64,000 nt of DNA from Aquipseudomonas alcaligenes NBRC 14159. GTDB lineage: Bacteria; Pseudomonadota; Gammaproteobacteria; Pseudomonadales; Pseudomonadaceae. A program made the position numbers and the translations under genes. Location of the stretch: contig NZ_BATI01000018.1 of NCBI RefSeq assembly GCF_000467105.1, positions 1-64,000 on the forward strand, read 5' to 3'. Below the pieces are notes generated by a model. That model saw nothing but the letters and a program-made list of their open reading frames with translations. It made no database searches and was not told the origin of the DNA. This document shows positions 46,201 to 54,100 of the stretch, piece after piece (the stretch's first letter is position 1; each line of letters starts with the position of its first letter).

Positions 46201-48478
46201 CGCCATTCTCGCCCAGCTGCTGCCGCTGCGGGGCAGCGCCGGGCTGCTGCGCTACGGCGCCGAGGCGCGCGCGCTGGCCTGCCTGTTCTGGAGCCTGCAA
46301 CGCGACAACGAGAGCGCTGCCCAGTGGCCGGAACGGGCGCGTACCAGCCGCCATATCCAGCAGCTGTTCGGCCGCCGCGAAGGCCTGCAACAGCTACAGG
46401 GCGAGATCGCCGAGGCGCTGCAGACCTTCCTCGCCGAGCAGCCGCTGGGCCTGGGCGAGGCGGTGCTGAGCGAGGCCGCCGAGTACCTGGTGCAGGAGCT
46501 GGCCGCCGAGCGTATCGAGTTCGTCTTCAGTAAGTACGCCAAGCAGTTGCAGGAAGGCCTCAAGCTGCGCCTGCAGGGCGCGCGCATGTGGGACGACTAC
46601 CAGCGTGCCCTGGCCAACCTCGATGGCCGCCCGGCGGCGCAGTGGGCGCTGGCCGACAACTGGCTGCGCGGCCTCTGCGCCCAGGACGAGTTCGCGCCGC
46701 TGGCCGGCTATGTTGCCGAGGCGGTAGCGCTGTCGCTGCTGGCCGAAGGCTTCCCCGGTCGTGTCACCGAAGTGGACCTGCGCTTCACCGTAACCGGCCT
46801 GATGGGCGAGCACCCGCGCATCCAGGAGCGCCAGCTGGTACTGGCGGTGGACGACCTGTTTGCCCGCCTGCGCCGTCACCGCGAGACCTTCCTGCCCGGC
46901 CTGCAGCGCTACCAGGCGCTGCGCCAGGAGGTGATCGGCCGCGAGCGCGCGGCGCTGCGCCTGTCCGAGTTCAAGGCCAAGCCGCTCAGCTCCTTCGTGC
47001 GCAACAAGCTGATCAACGATGTGTACCTGGGCTTTATCGGCGACAACCTGGCCAAGCAGATGGGCACCGCCGGCGAGAACAAGCGCACCGACCTGATGGG
47101 CCTGCTGATGCTCATCTCGCCGCCCGGCTACGGCAAGACCACGCTGATGGAGTACGTGGCCCATCGCCTCGGCCTGATCTTCATGAAGATCAACGGCCCG
47201 GCCCTCGGCCACGAGGTGCGCTCCATCGACCCGGCCCAGGCGCCGGACGCCACCTCGCGCCAGGAGCTGGAGAAGCTCAACCTGGCGCTGGAGATGGGTA
47301 ACAACGTGATGCTGTATGTCGACGACATCCAGCACACCCACCCGGAATTCCTGCAGAAGTTCATCTCGCTGTGCGACGGCACCCGGCGCATCGAGGGCGT
47401 GTGGAAGGGCCGGACCAAGACCTACGACATGCGCGGCAAGAAGTTCTGCGTGATCATGTCCGGCAACCCGTACACCGAGTCCGGCGAGGTCTTCAAGATT
47501 CCGGACATGCTGGCCAACCGCGCCGACATCTACAACCTCGGCGACACCCTGGGCGGCATGCAGGAGGCCTTCGCCCTCTCGTACATCGAGAACGGCCTGA
47601 CCTCCAACCCGGTGCTGGCGCCGCTGGCCACCCGCGACATGGCCGACGTCTACCGCTTCGTCGCCAAGGCCGAGGGCAAGCCGTTCTCCGCCAACGAACT
47701 GAGCCACGGCTACAGCGGTGCCGAGATCAACGAGATCGTCAGCACCCTGCAGCGCCTGATGCAGGTGCGCGACGTGGTGCTGCGGGTCAACCAGCAGTAC
47801 ATCGCCAGCGCCGCCCAGGCCGACCAGTACCGCACTGAGCCGCCGTTCAAGTTGCAGGGCAGCTACCGCAACATGAACAAGATGACCGAGAAGATCAGCG
47901 CGGTGATGAACGACGCCGAGCTGCTGCAGCTGATCGCCGACCATTACCAGGGCGAGTCGCAGCTGCTCACCACCGGCGCCGAGGAGAACCTGCTCAAGCT
48001 GGCCGAGCTGCGCGGCAATATGACCGCGGAGCAGAGCGAGCGCTGGGCGCAGATCAAGCGCGACTTCCTGCGCAACAAGGCCATGGGCGGTAGCGACAGC
48101 GATGTCGGCTCCCGCGTGGTGGCCCAGCTCAACGACCTGGTCGAGGGCATCCGTGCTCTGGGCGGTGAGCCGCAGAAGCAGCAGGAAATTCCCTGGGACG
48201 AGCTGCTGGCCGGTCTGCAGCGCCTCGGCAGCCTGCAGCCGCAGGTCGAGGTGGCCGTGCAGGCACCGCCGCAGCCGGGCGTGCAGGTGCTGCTGGAACG
48301 GCTGGCCGAGACCCTGCAGAACAGCTTCCTGCCGCTGATGAACGCGATGGACAAGAAGATCGAGATCGACCTGCGCACCCACAACCGCATGGGCGAGATG
48401 GCCCAGCGCATGCGTGAGCTGGGCCAGTTCCTCGGCGCGCCGCAGGCGCCCGCCGAGCCGGGGCCGGAGCAGGCGTGA
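43232..48478 (+). CDS. Giant DUF3686/AAA+ ATPase (DNA repair ATPase-like)
   Basis: A 1748-residue cytoplasmic protein. Residues about 1-460 match DUF3686, beta-rich, with VQVGDCLLFGYNVFLGLK and the GIIFPGGYYLQSGEYKTF segment. About 470-870 is coiled coil (AEQRRKGLGSSETVAQFG, LDERQRKAQSVLDAAKRIL). About 870-1270 is a mixed helical region. The AAA+ module follows: Walker A SPPGYGKTT near 1297-1305, Walker B VMLYVDDIQ near 1360-1368, SGNPYTESGE, and an arginine-finger region near ANRADIYNLGD. Database names call such proteins DNA repair ATPases, but I know of no direct evidence. The stop overlaps the rhomboid start (GTGA). Confidence 0.88.
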   Translation: MSDAPAATQTQDVLDKAVAEGGAYEVLHKRLQDQGQRLRQTTEQLNRQRLEEFGSSQMEVIGRVRIRTENNCIARDIVQVGDCLLFGYNVFLGLKKETRVEDVFSLYRLVEQAEGYEAEPVPLDGSFLAQASFVADFNELYSYYKNTRLLQLMVRDGKLLASFQIGERISDIRVFRWSISVDGQDVRYIDNRGERDIALPAPFDFEWIKATREMVVEGRHPHLNILDILFVETIGGDLTIKVENNTETGLGIYREEVLDKTQSLDDAQVEFARLGSLVLLKVLPYREEQWRYLVYNGLTGKVERIDAIGQACVQLPDDHGIIFPGGYYLQSGEYKTFEQSMAGMRFKRAVRSPNGEDVQYIFYHPEEGRAVLLTYNMINRQLQNPLFGHGYARLEDGRTVIFAAEGEEPTRIHPMQIWQTPFCSDEFAARQPARSGFLGKIGNAELVRGVSDLYDLCREIDTPAVSVQRYSLLCQNTRRLFDAYHWLAGEQLAGLAPLLREIAATAELVLDEYEKVESIRKQSAQAMVDAESRHKTLLDGLLPDSWDQAQSFVDGLNGITAQRGLLLTIREYRYIDLLRLDAMEAELLAAQERVSAATASFLAGPTALQPFVVRLQGLDEQAQKAETVAQLNEPLAALQTMAADLDMLSALMASLKIDDATQRTRIVESISEIYARLNQAKARAEQRRKGLGSSETVAQFGAQFKLFSQGITNALGQAQDPERCDEQLARLLVQLEELESQFGDQEQFIGDILAKREELLETFEAHKQALLDERQRKAQSVLDAAKRILDSLARRTAKFTQAEELNAFFAADPLILKLREMTERLRELKDSVKADDIEARLKGARDQAVRALRDKSELFEEGGNVIKLGPRHRFSVNTQELDLTLLPRGDQLYLHLTGTDFLEPLANAELEALKPFWQVALESESEQLYRAEYLAGEVLAAADEGREGLDLERLKSLLAQPDELAKLIRDFAAPRYKEGYEKGIHDHDAAAILAQLLPLRGSAGLLRYGAEARALACLFWSLQRDNESAAQWPERARTSRHIQQLFGRREGLQQLQGEIAEALQTFLAEQPLGLGEAVLSEAAEYLVQELAAERIEFVFSKYAKQLQEGLKLRLQGARMWDDYQRALANLDGRPAAQWALADNWLRGLCAQDEFAPLAGYVAEAVALSLLAEGFPGRVTEVDLRFTVTGLMGEHPRIQERQLVLAVDDLFARLRRHRETFLPGLQRYQALRQEVIGRERAALRLSEFKAKPLSSFVRNKLINDVYLGFIGDNLAKQMGTAGENKRTDLMGLLMLISPPGYGKTTLMEYVAHRLGLIFMKINGPALGHEVRSIDPAQAPDATSRQELEKLNLALEMGNNVMLYVDDIQHTHPEFLQKFISLCDGTRRIEGVWKGRTKTYDMRGKKFCVIMSGNPYTESGEVFKIPDMLANRADIYNLGDTLGGMQEAFALSYIENGLTSNPVLAPLATRDMADVYRFVAKAEGKPFSANELSHGYSGAEINEIVSTLQRLMQVRDVVLRVNQQYIASAAQADQYRTEPPFKLQGSYRNMNKMTEKISAVMNDAELLQLIADHYQGESQLLTTGAEENLLKLAELRGNMTAEQSERWAQIKRDFLRNKAMGGSDSDVGSRVVAQLNDLVEGIRALGGEPQKQQEIPWDELLAGLQRLGSLQPQVEVAVQAPPQPGVQVLLERLAETLQNSFLPLMNAMDKKIEIDLRTHNRMGEMAQRMRELGQFLGAPQAPAEPGPEQA

Positions 48479-49026
48479 CCGCCTGGCTGGCGCCGCGCCT
48501 GCAGCTGCTGGCCGGCATCGCCGGGCTGATGCTGCTGGTGCAGCTGATCAACAGCCTGAGCGGCGATGCCCTCAACGCCTGGGGCGTGCTGCCGCGTCAC
48601 CTCGGTAGCCTGCCCGGCATTCTCTTCGCGCCCTGGCTGCATGCCGGCTGGTGGCATCTGCTGAACAACCTGCCGGGCCTGCTGTTGCTCGGCTGGCTGG
48701 CGCTGCTCGGCCCGCCGCGGCGCTTCGTCGCTGCCAGCGCCTTCATCATCCTCGGCAGCGGCCTGCTGGTTTGGTTGCTGGCCCGTCCGGGCATGCACCT
48801 GGGCGCCAGTGGCTGGGTGTTCGGTCTTTGGGGCCTGCTGCTCGGCCGTGCCTGGTTCGAGCGCAGCCTGGGCAGCCTGCTGATCGCCGTGCTGGTGCTG
48901 TTCTACTACGGCGGCTGGTGGTTCGGCCTGCTGCCGCGCCAGGGCATCTCGTTCGAATACCATCTGGCGGGCGCCCTGTGCGGCGTGCTGTATGCCGCGC
49001 TGACCCGCACCTCAAGGAGAAACTGA
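48475..49026 (+). CDS. Rhomboid-family intramembrane serine protease
   Basis: A 183-residue membrane protein with six predicted helices. The rhomboid signature is complete: H61-x3-N65 in WHLLNNL, catalytic S112 in GASG, and catalytic H163 in YHLAGALCG. It should cleave transmembrane or membrane-tethered proteins. It starts at GTG 48475, which overlaps the ATPase stop, implying coupled translation. Its own stop at 49026 is directly next to the ATG of the PLD gene. Its position suggests that a protein in this membrane cluster is its substrate. Confidence 0.9.
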   Translation: MTAWLAPRLQLLAGIAGLMLLVQLINSLSGDALNAWGVLPRHLGSLPGILFAPWLHAGWWHLLNNLPGLLLLGWLALLGPPRRFVAASAFIILGSGLLVWLLARPGMHLGASGWVFGLWGLLLGRAWFERSLGSLLIAVLVLFYYGGWWFGLLPRQGISFEYHLAGALCGVLYAALTRTSRRN

Positions 49027-49716
49027 ATGGATTTCACCCGCCTGGACCAGCAGCTGCGCGACAGCCTGGTCGACCTCAAGCTGAGCAACGAGGAGCGCGA
49101 CGAGCTGCGCCAGCTGGGCAGCGACCTGGGCCCGGACCAGGTGCGCTACCTGCGTAACCGCGCCTTCGATCTGGTGCGCGACCTGACCCTGAGCGATGCG
49201 GCCAATGCCCTGCCGGCACTGAAATGGCTGGAGCAGGTGATCAAGACCCTCGATGCCGCCAGCGCGCCGCCGCGCCCGGCCGTGGCCAGCGCCCACTTCA
49301 GCCCCGGCGAGGACTGCCTGCGCAAGATCCGCGAGCTGTGCCGCCAGGCTCGCGAGACGGTGGATATTTGCGTCTACACCATCTCCGACGACCGCCTGAG
49401 CGAGGAGATCGTCGCCTGCCACCGCCGTGGCGTGACGGTGCGGGTGATCAGCGACAACGAGAAACAGCACGACGAGGGCAGCGACATCCAGCACCTGATC
49501 GCCCAGGGCGTGCCGCTGCGCATCGACGACAGCCCCTATCACATGCACCACAAGTTCGCCCTGTTCGACGGTCGCCTGCTGCTCAATGGCAGTTTCAACT
49601 GGACCCGCAGCGCCAGCACCAGCAACGAGGAGAACCTGCTGGTGATCGACCATCCACAGCTGGTGAGCAGCTACGCGCGCGAGTTCGACGAACTCTGGGC
49701 GCGCTTCGCCCGCTGA
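49027..49716 (+). CDS. Single-HKD phospholipase D-like nuclease or phosphodiesterase
   Basis: A 229-residue protein. The N-terminal 85 residues are helical (LDQQLRDSLVDLKLSNEERD, ALPALKWLEQVIKTLD). The PLD domain follows with one HKD motif, H174-x-K176-x4-D181, then GSFNWTRSAS, as in Nuc, Zuc and mitochondrial PLD enzymes that act as dimers on DNA, RNA or cardiolipin. There is no signal peptide, so it is cytoplasmic. No gap separates it from the rhomboid gene, and AAGGAG within the end of that gene gives the ribosome site. It converges on the TPR gene with 2 bp between stops. Confidence 0.9.
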   Translation: MDFTRLDQQLRDSLVDLKLSNEERDELRQLGSDLGPDQVRYLRNRAFDLVRDLTLSDAANALPALKWLEQVIKTLDAASAPPRPAVASAHFSPGEDCLRKIRELCRQARETVDICVYTISDDRLSEEIVACHRRGVTVRVISDNEKQHDEGSDIQHLIAQGVPLRIDDSPYHMHHKFALFDGRLLLNGSFNWTRSASTSNEENLLVIDHPQLVSSYAREFDELWARFAR

Positions 49717-49718
49717 GA

Positions 49719-51434
49719 TCAGGCGGCGCTGGCGGCAGGCTCCCAGAACGCGTCGCTGCTCAGCTTGGCCAGCAACTGGCCGCGTAGCGCCTGCCCCTGC
49801 TCGGCCAGTTCGGCGAGCTTGCCGGTCAGGCTGGCGAGTGGCGCGGCGACGGCGAACAGGGTGCGCAGGTCCAGCGCCTCGATGGCCTGCTGCAGATGGT
49901 CGTGCTCGATGAGGGCGGCGATCCAGTCGCGCTCGTCGAATATCTCGCTCTCGGGGATCTCGGCGCGGGCGGCGAGGGCCAGGTCCAGGCGCTGCAGTTG
50001 CAGATAGGTGGTGGCGATGTCCTCCAGCAGCAGGGCCTTGTCGAGGTCCTCCAGGTCGTCCTGCGGGCCGCTACGGCTCAGCAGTTCACGGGCCTGCGCC
50101 AGCTTGGCCAGGGCATCTTCGGCGCGGCCGAGCTGGTGCAGCAGGCGCGCCAGCAGACCGAGATTGGCGATGCGGCTGTAGCTGTCCATGCCCTGCAGCA
50201 AGCGCTCCATTTCCTCCAGCCCACGACGAATCTCATAGCTGGTGCGCTGCCGCTCGGGCAGCAGGCTCTGGGTCGACAGGCGCGCATCGAGCACGAAGAA
50301 GCGCAGGTCGTCCTGCTCGTCCTCGGTGAGCTGCGCTACCCAGCCCTCGGCCTGGTCCAGCAGCCTGGCGGCCAGCTCGGGGCGTTCACCGACCTGCAGT
50401 TTCCACAGCGACAGATACAGGTCGATGCGTTCCTGCGGGCTGCGTGCGCGTGCCTGCAGTCCGGCTGCGGCCGTTTCGAAGCTACCGCGGACGATATGCC
50501 ACTGCGCCAGCCGGACCAGCAGGGTGGTGTGCTGGGCGTTCGTCACCTGGCCCAGCAGCTCCTCGGCCTGGATCAGCTGGTCGCGGGCCAGCATGGCGCC
50601 GAACATCTGCCCCTGCAGGGACTCGCTCTGATACTGCGCCAGGCCCTGGAGCAGGGCGCGGGCCTGCTCGAACAGGCCGGCCCGGATCAGTTCGGCGATG
50701 GCCGCCGGGCGCTGTGCCACCGGCAGTTGTTCGGCAATCGCCTGCAGCCGGCTGAACTCGCCAAGTGCGGCCAGTTCCGCGAGCAGCGCGTCCAGCCCCA
50801 GGTACTCGTCGACCGCGGCGCTGCCCTGCATCAGCTGCCAGGCCAGGTCGAGGCTGTGCAGCGCGGCGTCGCGCTGCTCCAGTTCGCGTTGCTGGCGGGC
50901 CAGCTGGGTCAGGTGGAGAACGTCGGCGTTGCCCTTGTACGTGTCCAGTTCGCTCAGCTCGGTGCGCGCCTCGTCCAGGCGGCCCTCGGCGCGCAGCAGC
51001 GCTACCCTGAGCAACGGCTGCGCGGGCAGTTCGTCGCCGGACTGCGTCAGCAGCTCCAGGGCCTGGCGCTCCTCGCCTGCCTCGATCAGGTGCCTGAGCA
51101 GGTTGCTCAGGGCGACGCCGCGGTGATGCGGGTCGAGCTTGCCGAGCAGCTGCAGGGCAGCGTCCTGCCGGCCTTCATTCAGCCAGCTGACGCACAGGCC
51201 GCTCTGGACGAGCTGCCAGGCATCGCCCTGCAGCTTGCCGGCCAGTGCGCGGGCCAGCTCCGGGCTGATCAGTTGCAGGTAGGTGACGCGGTTGACCTGC
51301 TTGGCTTCGTCCAGGGTGATGCGCGCCGGACTGCCCTGGATGTTCAGGTGCAGGTCGCCGGGGTCGCGAGCGCTGATGAAGATGACCACGCCGACGATGA
51401 TGGCGATGACCAGAAGTGCGATGAACATTTCCAT
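49719..51434 (-). CDS. Membrane-anchored TPR-like repeat protein
   Basis: A 571-residue protein with one N-terminal membrane helix (residues 3-21, FIALLVIAIIVGVVIFISA) and a long series of helical TPR-like hairpins (RQDAALQLLGKLDP, ERQALELLTQSGDELP, QIRRGLEEMERLL-type units). It probably exposes a protein-binding superhelix. The orientation is unclear. ATG 51434 has AAGGA 6 bases upstream. The longer frame to 51638 reads through the divergent yaeQ promoter. It is convergent with the PLD gene and may belong functionally to the same membrane cluster, but it is a separate transcript. Confidence 0.82.
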   Translation of the reverse strand: MEMFIALLVIAIIVGVVIFISARDPGDLHLNIQGSPARITLDEAKQVNRVTYLQLISPELARALAGKLQGDAWQLVQSGLCVSWLNEGRQDAALQLLGKLDPHHRGVALSNLLRHLIEAGEERQALELLTQSGDELPAQPLLRVALLRAEGRLDEARTELSELDTYKGNADVLHLTQLARQQRELEQRDAALHSLDLAWQLMQGSAAVDEYLGLDALLAELAALGEFSRLQAIAEQLPVAQRPAAIAELIRAGLFEQARALLQGLAQYQSESLQGQMFGAMLARDQLIQAEELLGQVTNAQHTTLLVRLAQWHIVRGSFETAAAGLQARARSPQERIDLYLSLWKLQVGERPELAARLLDQAEGWVAQLTEDEQDDLRFFVLDARLSTQSLLPERQRTSYEIRRGLEEMERLLQGMDSYSRIANLGLLARLLHQLGRAEDALAKLAQARELLSRSGPQDDLEDLDKALLLEDIATTYLQLQRLDLALAARAEIPESEIFDERDWIAALIEHDHLQQAIEALDLRTLFAVAAPLASLTGKLAELAEQGQALRGQLLAKLSSDAFWEPAASAA

Positions 51435-51621
51435 GGAATTTCCTTCTCCAGGCAAGCCGCTCGACCATGAGGGCTTTCGATGCGCGGTCTTATAAGGGGC
51501 CTGCCTGTGCCTGGCAACCGCGCCGGACGCTATTTGCCAACCTGGTCCGGTCGTACGGTCCGCACCTGCCAGGGGTTTCGCGCTAGACTTGCCGCCCTTC
51601 GTTCCCAGCCGGTACTGCCCC

Positions 51622-52161
51622 ATGGCTCTGCAAGCCACGCCCTACAAAGTCGAACTCAACCTCACCGACATCGATCGCAACGTCTACGAGAACCTGCGCT
51701 TCACCGTGGCCAAGCATCCATCGGAGACCGAGGAACGCCTGTGCGTGCGCCTGATCGCCTACGCCCTGTGGTACCACGAGCAGCTGGCCTTCGGCCGTGG
51801 CCTGTCCGATGTCGACGAGCCGGCGCTGTGGGAAAAGAGCCTGGACGATCGCGTGCTGCACTGGATCGAAGTCGGCCAGCCGGACGCCGAACGCATTACC
51901 TGGTGCTCGCGGCGCACCGAGAAGTTCAGCCTGGTGGCCTACGGCAACCTGCGCGTCTGGCAGAACAAGGTGCTCGACAGCGTGCGCAGCCTGAAGAACA
52001 TCAACGTGGTGGGGGTGAACCAGGAAGCCCTGGAAAACCTGGCGCGCGATCTGCCGCGCTCGGTGAGCTGGAGCGTGATGATCAGCGATGGCCACCTCTA
52101 TGTGACCGACGAGCGCGGCCAGCACGAGATTCCGCTGGAGTGGCTGGCTGGCGAACGCTGA
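51622..52161 (+). CDS. yaeQ: YaeQ family protein
   Basis: A 179-residue protein with the whole YaeQ layout. It begins LQATPYKVELNLTDIDRNVYEN and continues with KHPSETEERLCVRLIAYALWYHEQLAFGRGL and the WIEVGQPDAERI motif. YaeQ has a PD-(D/E)XK-like nuclease fold in structures, but its reaction is not established. ATG 51622 is preferred over longer frames because the family begins there. It lies 146 bp upstream of recJ, separated by an intergenic repeat. Confidence 0.93.
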   Translation: MALQATPYKVELNLTDIDRNVYENLRFTVAKHPSETEERLCVRLIAYALWYHEQLAFGRGLSDVDEPALWEKSLDDRVLHWIEVGQPDAERITWCSRRTEKFSLVAYGNLRVWQNKVLDSVRSLKNINVVGVNQEALENLARDLPRSVSWSVMISDGHLYVTDERGQHEIPLEWLAGER

Positions 52162-52166
52162 TCGTT

Positions 52167-52260
52167 CCCCCTCTCCCCTTGGGAGAGGGGCCAGGGGTGA
52201 GGGTCTTGCCAACTGCTCGGAATCTCCCTCACCCCAGCCCTCTCCCGGAGGGAGAGGGAG
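52167..52260. repeat. Intergenic CCCTCTCCC/GGGAGAGGG repeat, copy 2
   Basis: CCCCCTCTCCCC...GGGAGAGGGG at the left and CCTCTCCCGGAGGGAGAGGG at the right flank GGGTGAGGG / CCCTCACCCC. Same layout as copies at 10843, 56993 and 59971. It lies between yaeQ and recJ and could terminate or stabilise the yaeQ transcript. Confidence 0.75.
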
Positions 52261-52306
52261 CAAGACGTGCCACTCCGGCCCGCCCAGAAACACAACCGGA
52301 CTACCC

Positions 52307-54022
52307 ATGCGCATCGAACCCCGCCCACTTCCCGCCCAACTGCCCGACCTGGGCGACTTGCCGCCCCTGCTGACCCGTCTGTACGCGGCGCGTGGCGTGC
52401 AGTCCGCCGCCGAGCTGGACAAGGGCCTGGCGCGGCTGATTCCGTATCAGCAACTGAAGGGTATCGACGCCGCGGTGGACCTGCTGGTGCAGGCCCTGCA
52501 GCAGCGCCAGCGCATCCTCATCGTCGGCGACTTCGATGCCGACGGCGCCACTGCCAGCTCGGTCGGCGTGCTCGGCCTGCGCATGCTCGGCGCGGCGCAT
52601 GTCGATTATCTGGTGCCCAATCGCTTCGAGTATGGCTACGGCCTGACCCCGGAAATCGTCGCCGTGGCCCTGCAGCGCCAGCCCGAGCTGCTGGTCACCG
52701 TCGACAACGGCATCTCTAGCGTCGACGGCGTGGCCGCGGCCAAGGCGGCCGGGCTCAAGGTGCTGGTCACCGACCACCACCTGCCGGGCCCGGAGCTGCC
52801 GGCGGCCGACGCCATCGTCAATCCCAACCAGCCGGGCTGCGCGTTCCCCAGCAAGGCACTGGCCGGGGTCGGGGTGATGTTCTACGTGCTGCTGGCCCTG
52901 CGTGCGCGGCTGCGCGAGCTGGGCTGGTTCGCCAAAGCGGGTATCTCTGAACCGAACCTAGGCGAGCTGCTCGACCTGGTGGCCCTGGGCAGCGTGGCCG
53001 ACGTGGTGCCGCTGGATGCCAACAACCGCATCCTGGTGCACCAAGGGCTGGCGCGCATCCGCGCCGGGCGGGCGCGGCCGGGGCTGCGGGCGGTGCTGGA
53101 GGTGGCGGGGCGCCAGCACGCGCGGATCACCTCCACCGACCTCGGCTTTATTCTCGGGCCGCGCCTCAACGCGGCCGGGCGCCTGGATGACATGAGCCTG
53201 GGGATCGAGTGCCTGCTGTGCGAGGACGAGGCCCTGGCCCGCGACATGGCGCAGCAGCTCGACGAGCTGAACAAGGATCGCAAGGCCATCGAGCAGGGCA
53301 TGCAGCGCGAGGCGCTGGCCCAGCTCAAGGATCTGCCGCTGGCCGATATGCCGTTCGGCCTGTGCCTGTTCGAGCCGGACTGGCACCAGGGCGTGATCGG
53401 CATCCTCGCCTCGCGCCTGAAGGAGCGCTACCACCGCCCGGCCATCGCCTTCGCCGACGCCGGCGACGGCCTGCTCAAGGGCTCGGCGCGCTCGGTGCCG
53501 GGCCTGCACATCCGCGATGCGCTGGACGCCGTGGCGGCGCGCCATCCGGGGCTGATCAGCAAGTTCGGCGGGCATGCCATGGCCGCCGGCCTGTCCCTGC
53601 CGCAGGAACACTTCGGCGCCTTTGCCGCGGCCTTCGATGCCGAAGTACGCCGCCAGCTGAGCGAGGACGACCTGACCGGCCGCCTGCTGTCCGATGGCCA
53701 GCTGGGGGCCGAGGAGTTCCATCTGGAGCTGGCCAAGGCCCTGCGCCATGCCGGGCCCTGGGGCCAGCATTTCCCCGAGCCGCTGTTCCACGGCGTGTTC
53801 CAGATCGTCACCCAGCGAGTGGTGGGCGAGAAGCACCTCAAGCTGGTGCTGAAGACCGAATGCGGCAGCCTGACCCTGGATGGCATCGCCTTCAACGTCG
53901 ACCGCGATATCTGGCCCAACCCCAACGTGCGCTGGGTCGAGCTGGCCTACAAGCTGGACGTCAACGAGTACCAGGGGCGCGAGAGCGTGCAGCTGATGGT
54001 GGCGCACCTGGCGCCGCGCTGA
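52307..54022 (+). CDS. recJ: Single-stranded-DNA 5'-3' exonuclease RecJ
   Basis: A 571-residue exonuclease used in RecF-pathway recombination and mismatch repair. The DHH catalytic motifs are intact: GDFDADGATAS (motif I), VTVDNGISS (II), DHHLPGPELP (III), and DLVALGSVADVVPL (IV). The DHHA1 region includes SKFGGHAMAAGLSL near residues 420-433, and the OB fold ends with VQLMVAHLAP. ATG 52307 is 146 bp past yaeQ. The length and start agree with Pseudomonas RecJ. A CCCTCTCCC-type repeat follows the stop. Confidence 0.97.
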   Translation: MRIEPRPLPAQLPDLGDLPPLLTRLYAARGVQSAAELDKGLARLIPYQQLKGIDAAVDLLVQALQQRQRILIVGDFDADGATASSVGVLGLRMLGAAHVDYLVPNRFEYGYGLTPEIVAVALQRQPELLVTVDNGISSVDGVAAAKAAGLKVLVTDHHLPGPELPAADAIVNPNQPGCAFPSKALAGVGVMFYVLLALRARLRELGWFAKAGISEPNLGELLDLVALGSVADVVPLDANNRILVHQGLARIRAGRARPGLRAVLEVAGRQHARITSTDLGFILGPRLNAAGRLDDMSLGIECLLCEDEALARDMAQQLDELNKDRKAIEQGMQREALAQLKDLPLADMPFGLCLFEPDWHQGVIGILASRLKERYHRPAIAFADAGDGLLKGSARSVPGLHIRDALDAVAARHPGLISKFGGHAMAAGLSLPQEHFGAFAAAFDAEVRRQLSEDDLTGRLLSDGQLGAEEFHLELAKALRHAGPWGQHFPEPLFHGVFQIVTQRVVGEKHLKLVLKTECGSLTLDGIAFNVDRDIWPNPNVRWVELAYKLDVNEYQGRESVQLMVAHLAPR

Positions 54023-54032
54023 GCGGGTTGTT

Positions 54033-54098
54033 CTCCCTCTCCCGTTTACGGGAGATGGCCTGTTTCAGTTACCTCCTCCCAGCGGTGGGCGAGGGGAG
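54033..54098. repeat. Diverged CCCTCTCCC-type repeat, copy 3
   Basis: CTCCCTCTCCCGTTTACGGGAG forms a hairpin directly after recJ, then a weaker CCTCCTCCC / GAGGGGAG arm. It is the least conserved of the five copies. It lies between convergent recJ and the LapG-like gene and may serve both as terminator. Confidence 0.6.
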
Positions 54099-54100
54099 AA

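Noticed and set aside
42848..48382. Long minus-strand frames (893 and 662 codons) opposite the giant ATPase
   Set aside because: They mirror the codon bias of the plus-strand gene, lack ribosome sites and show no motifs. Their composition (Leu, Gln, Val, Gly) matches shadow frames elsewhere.
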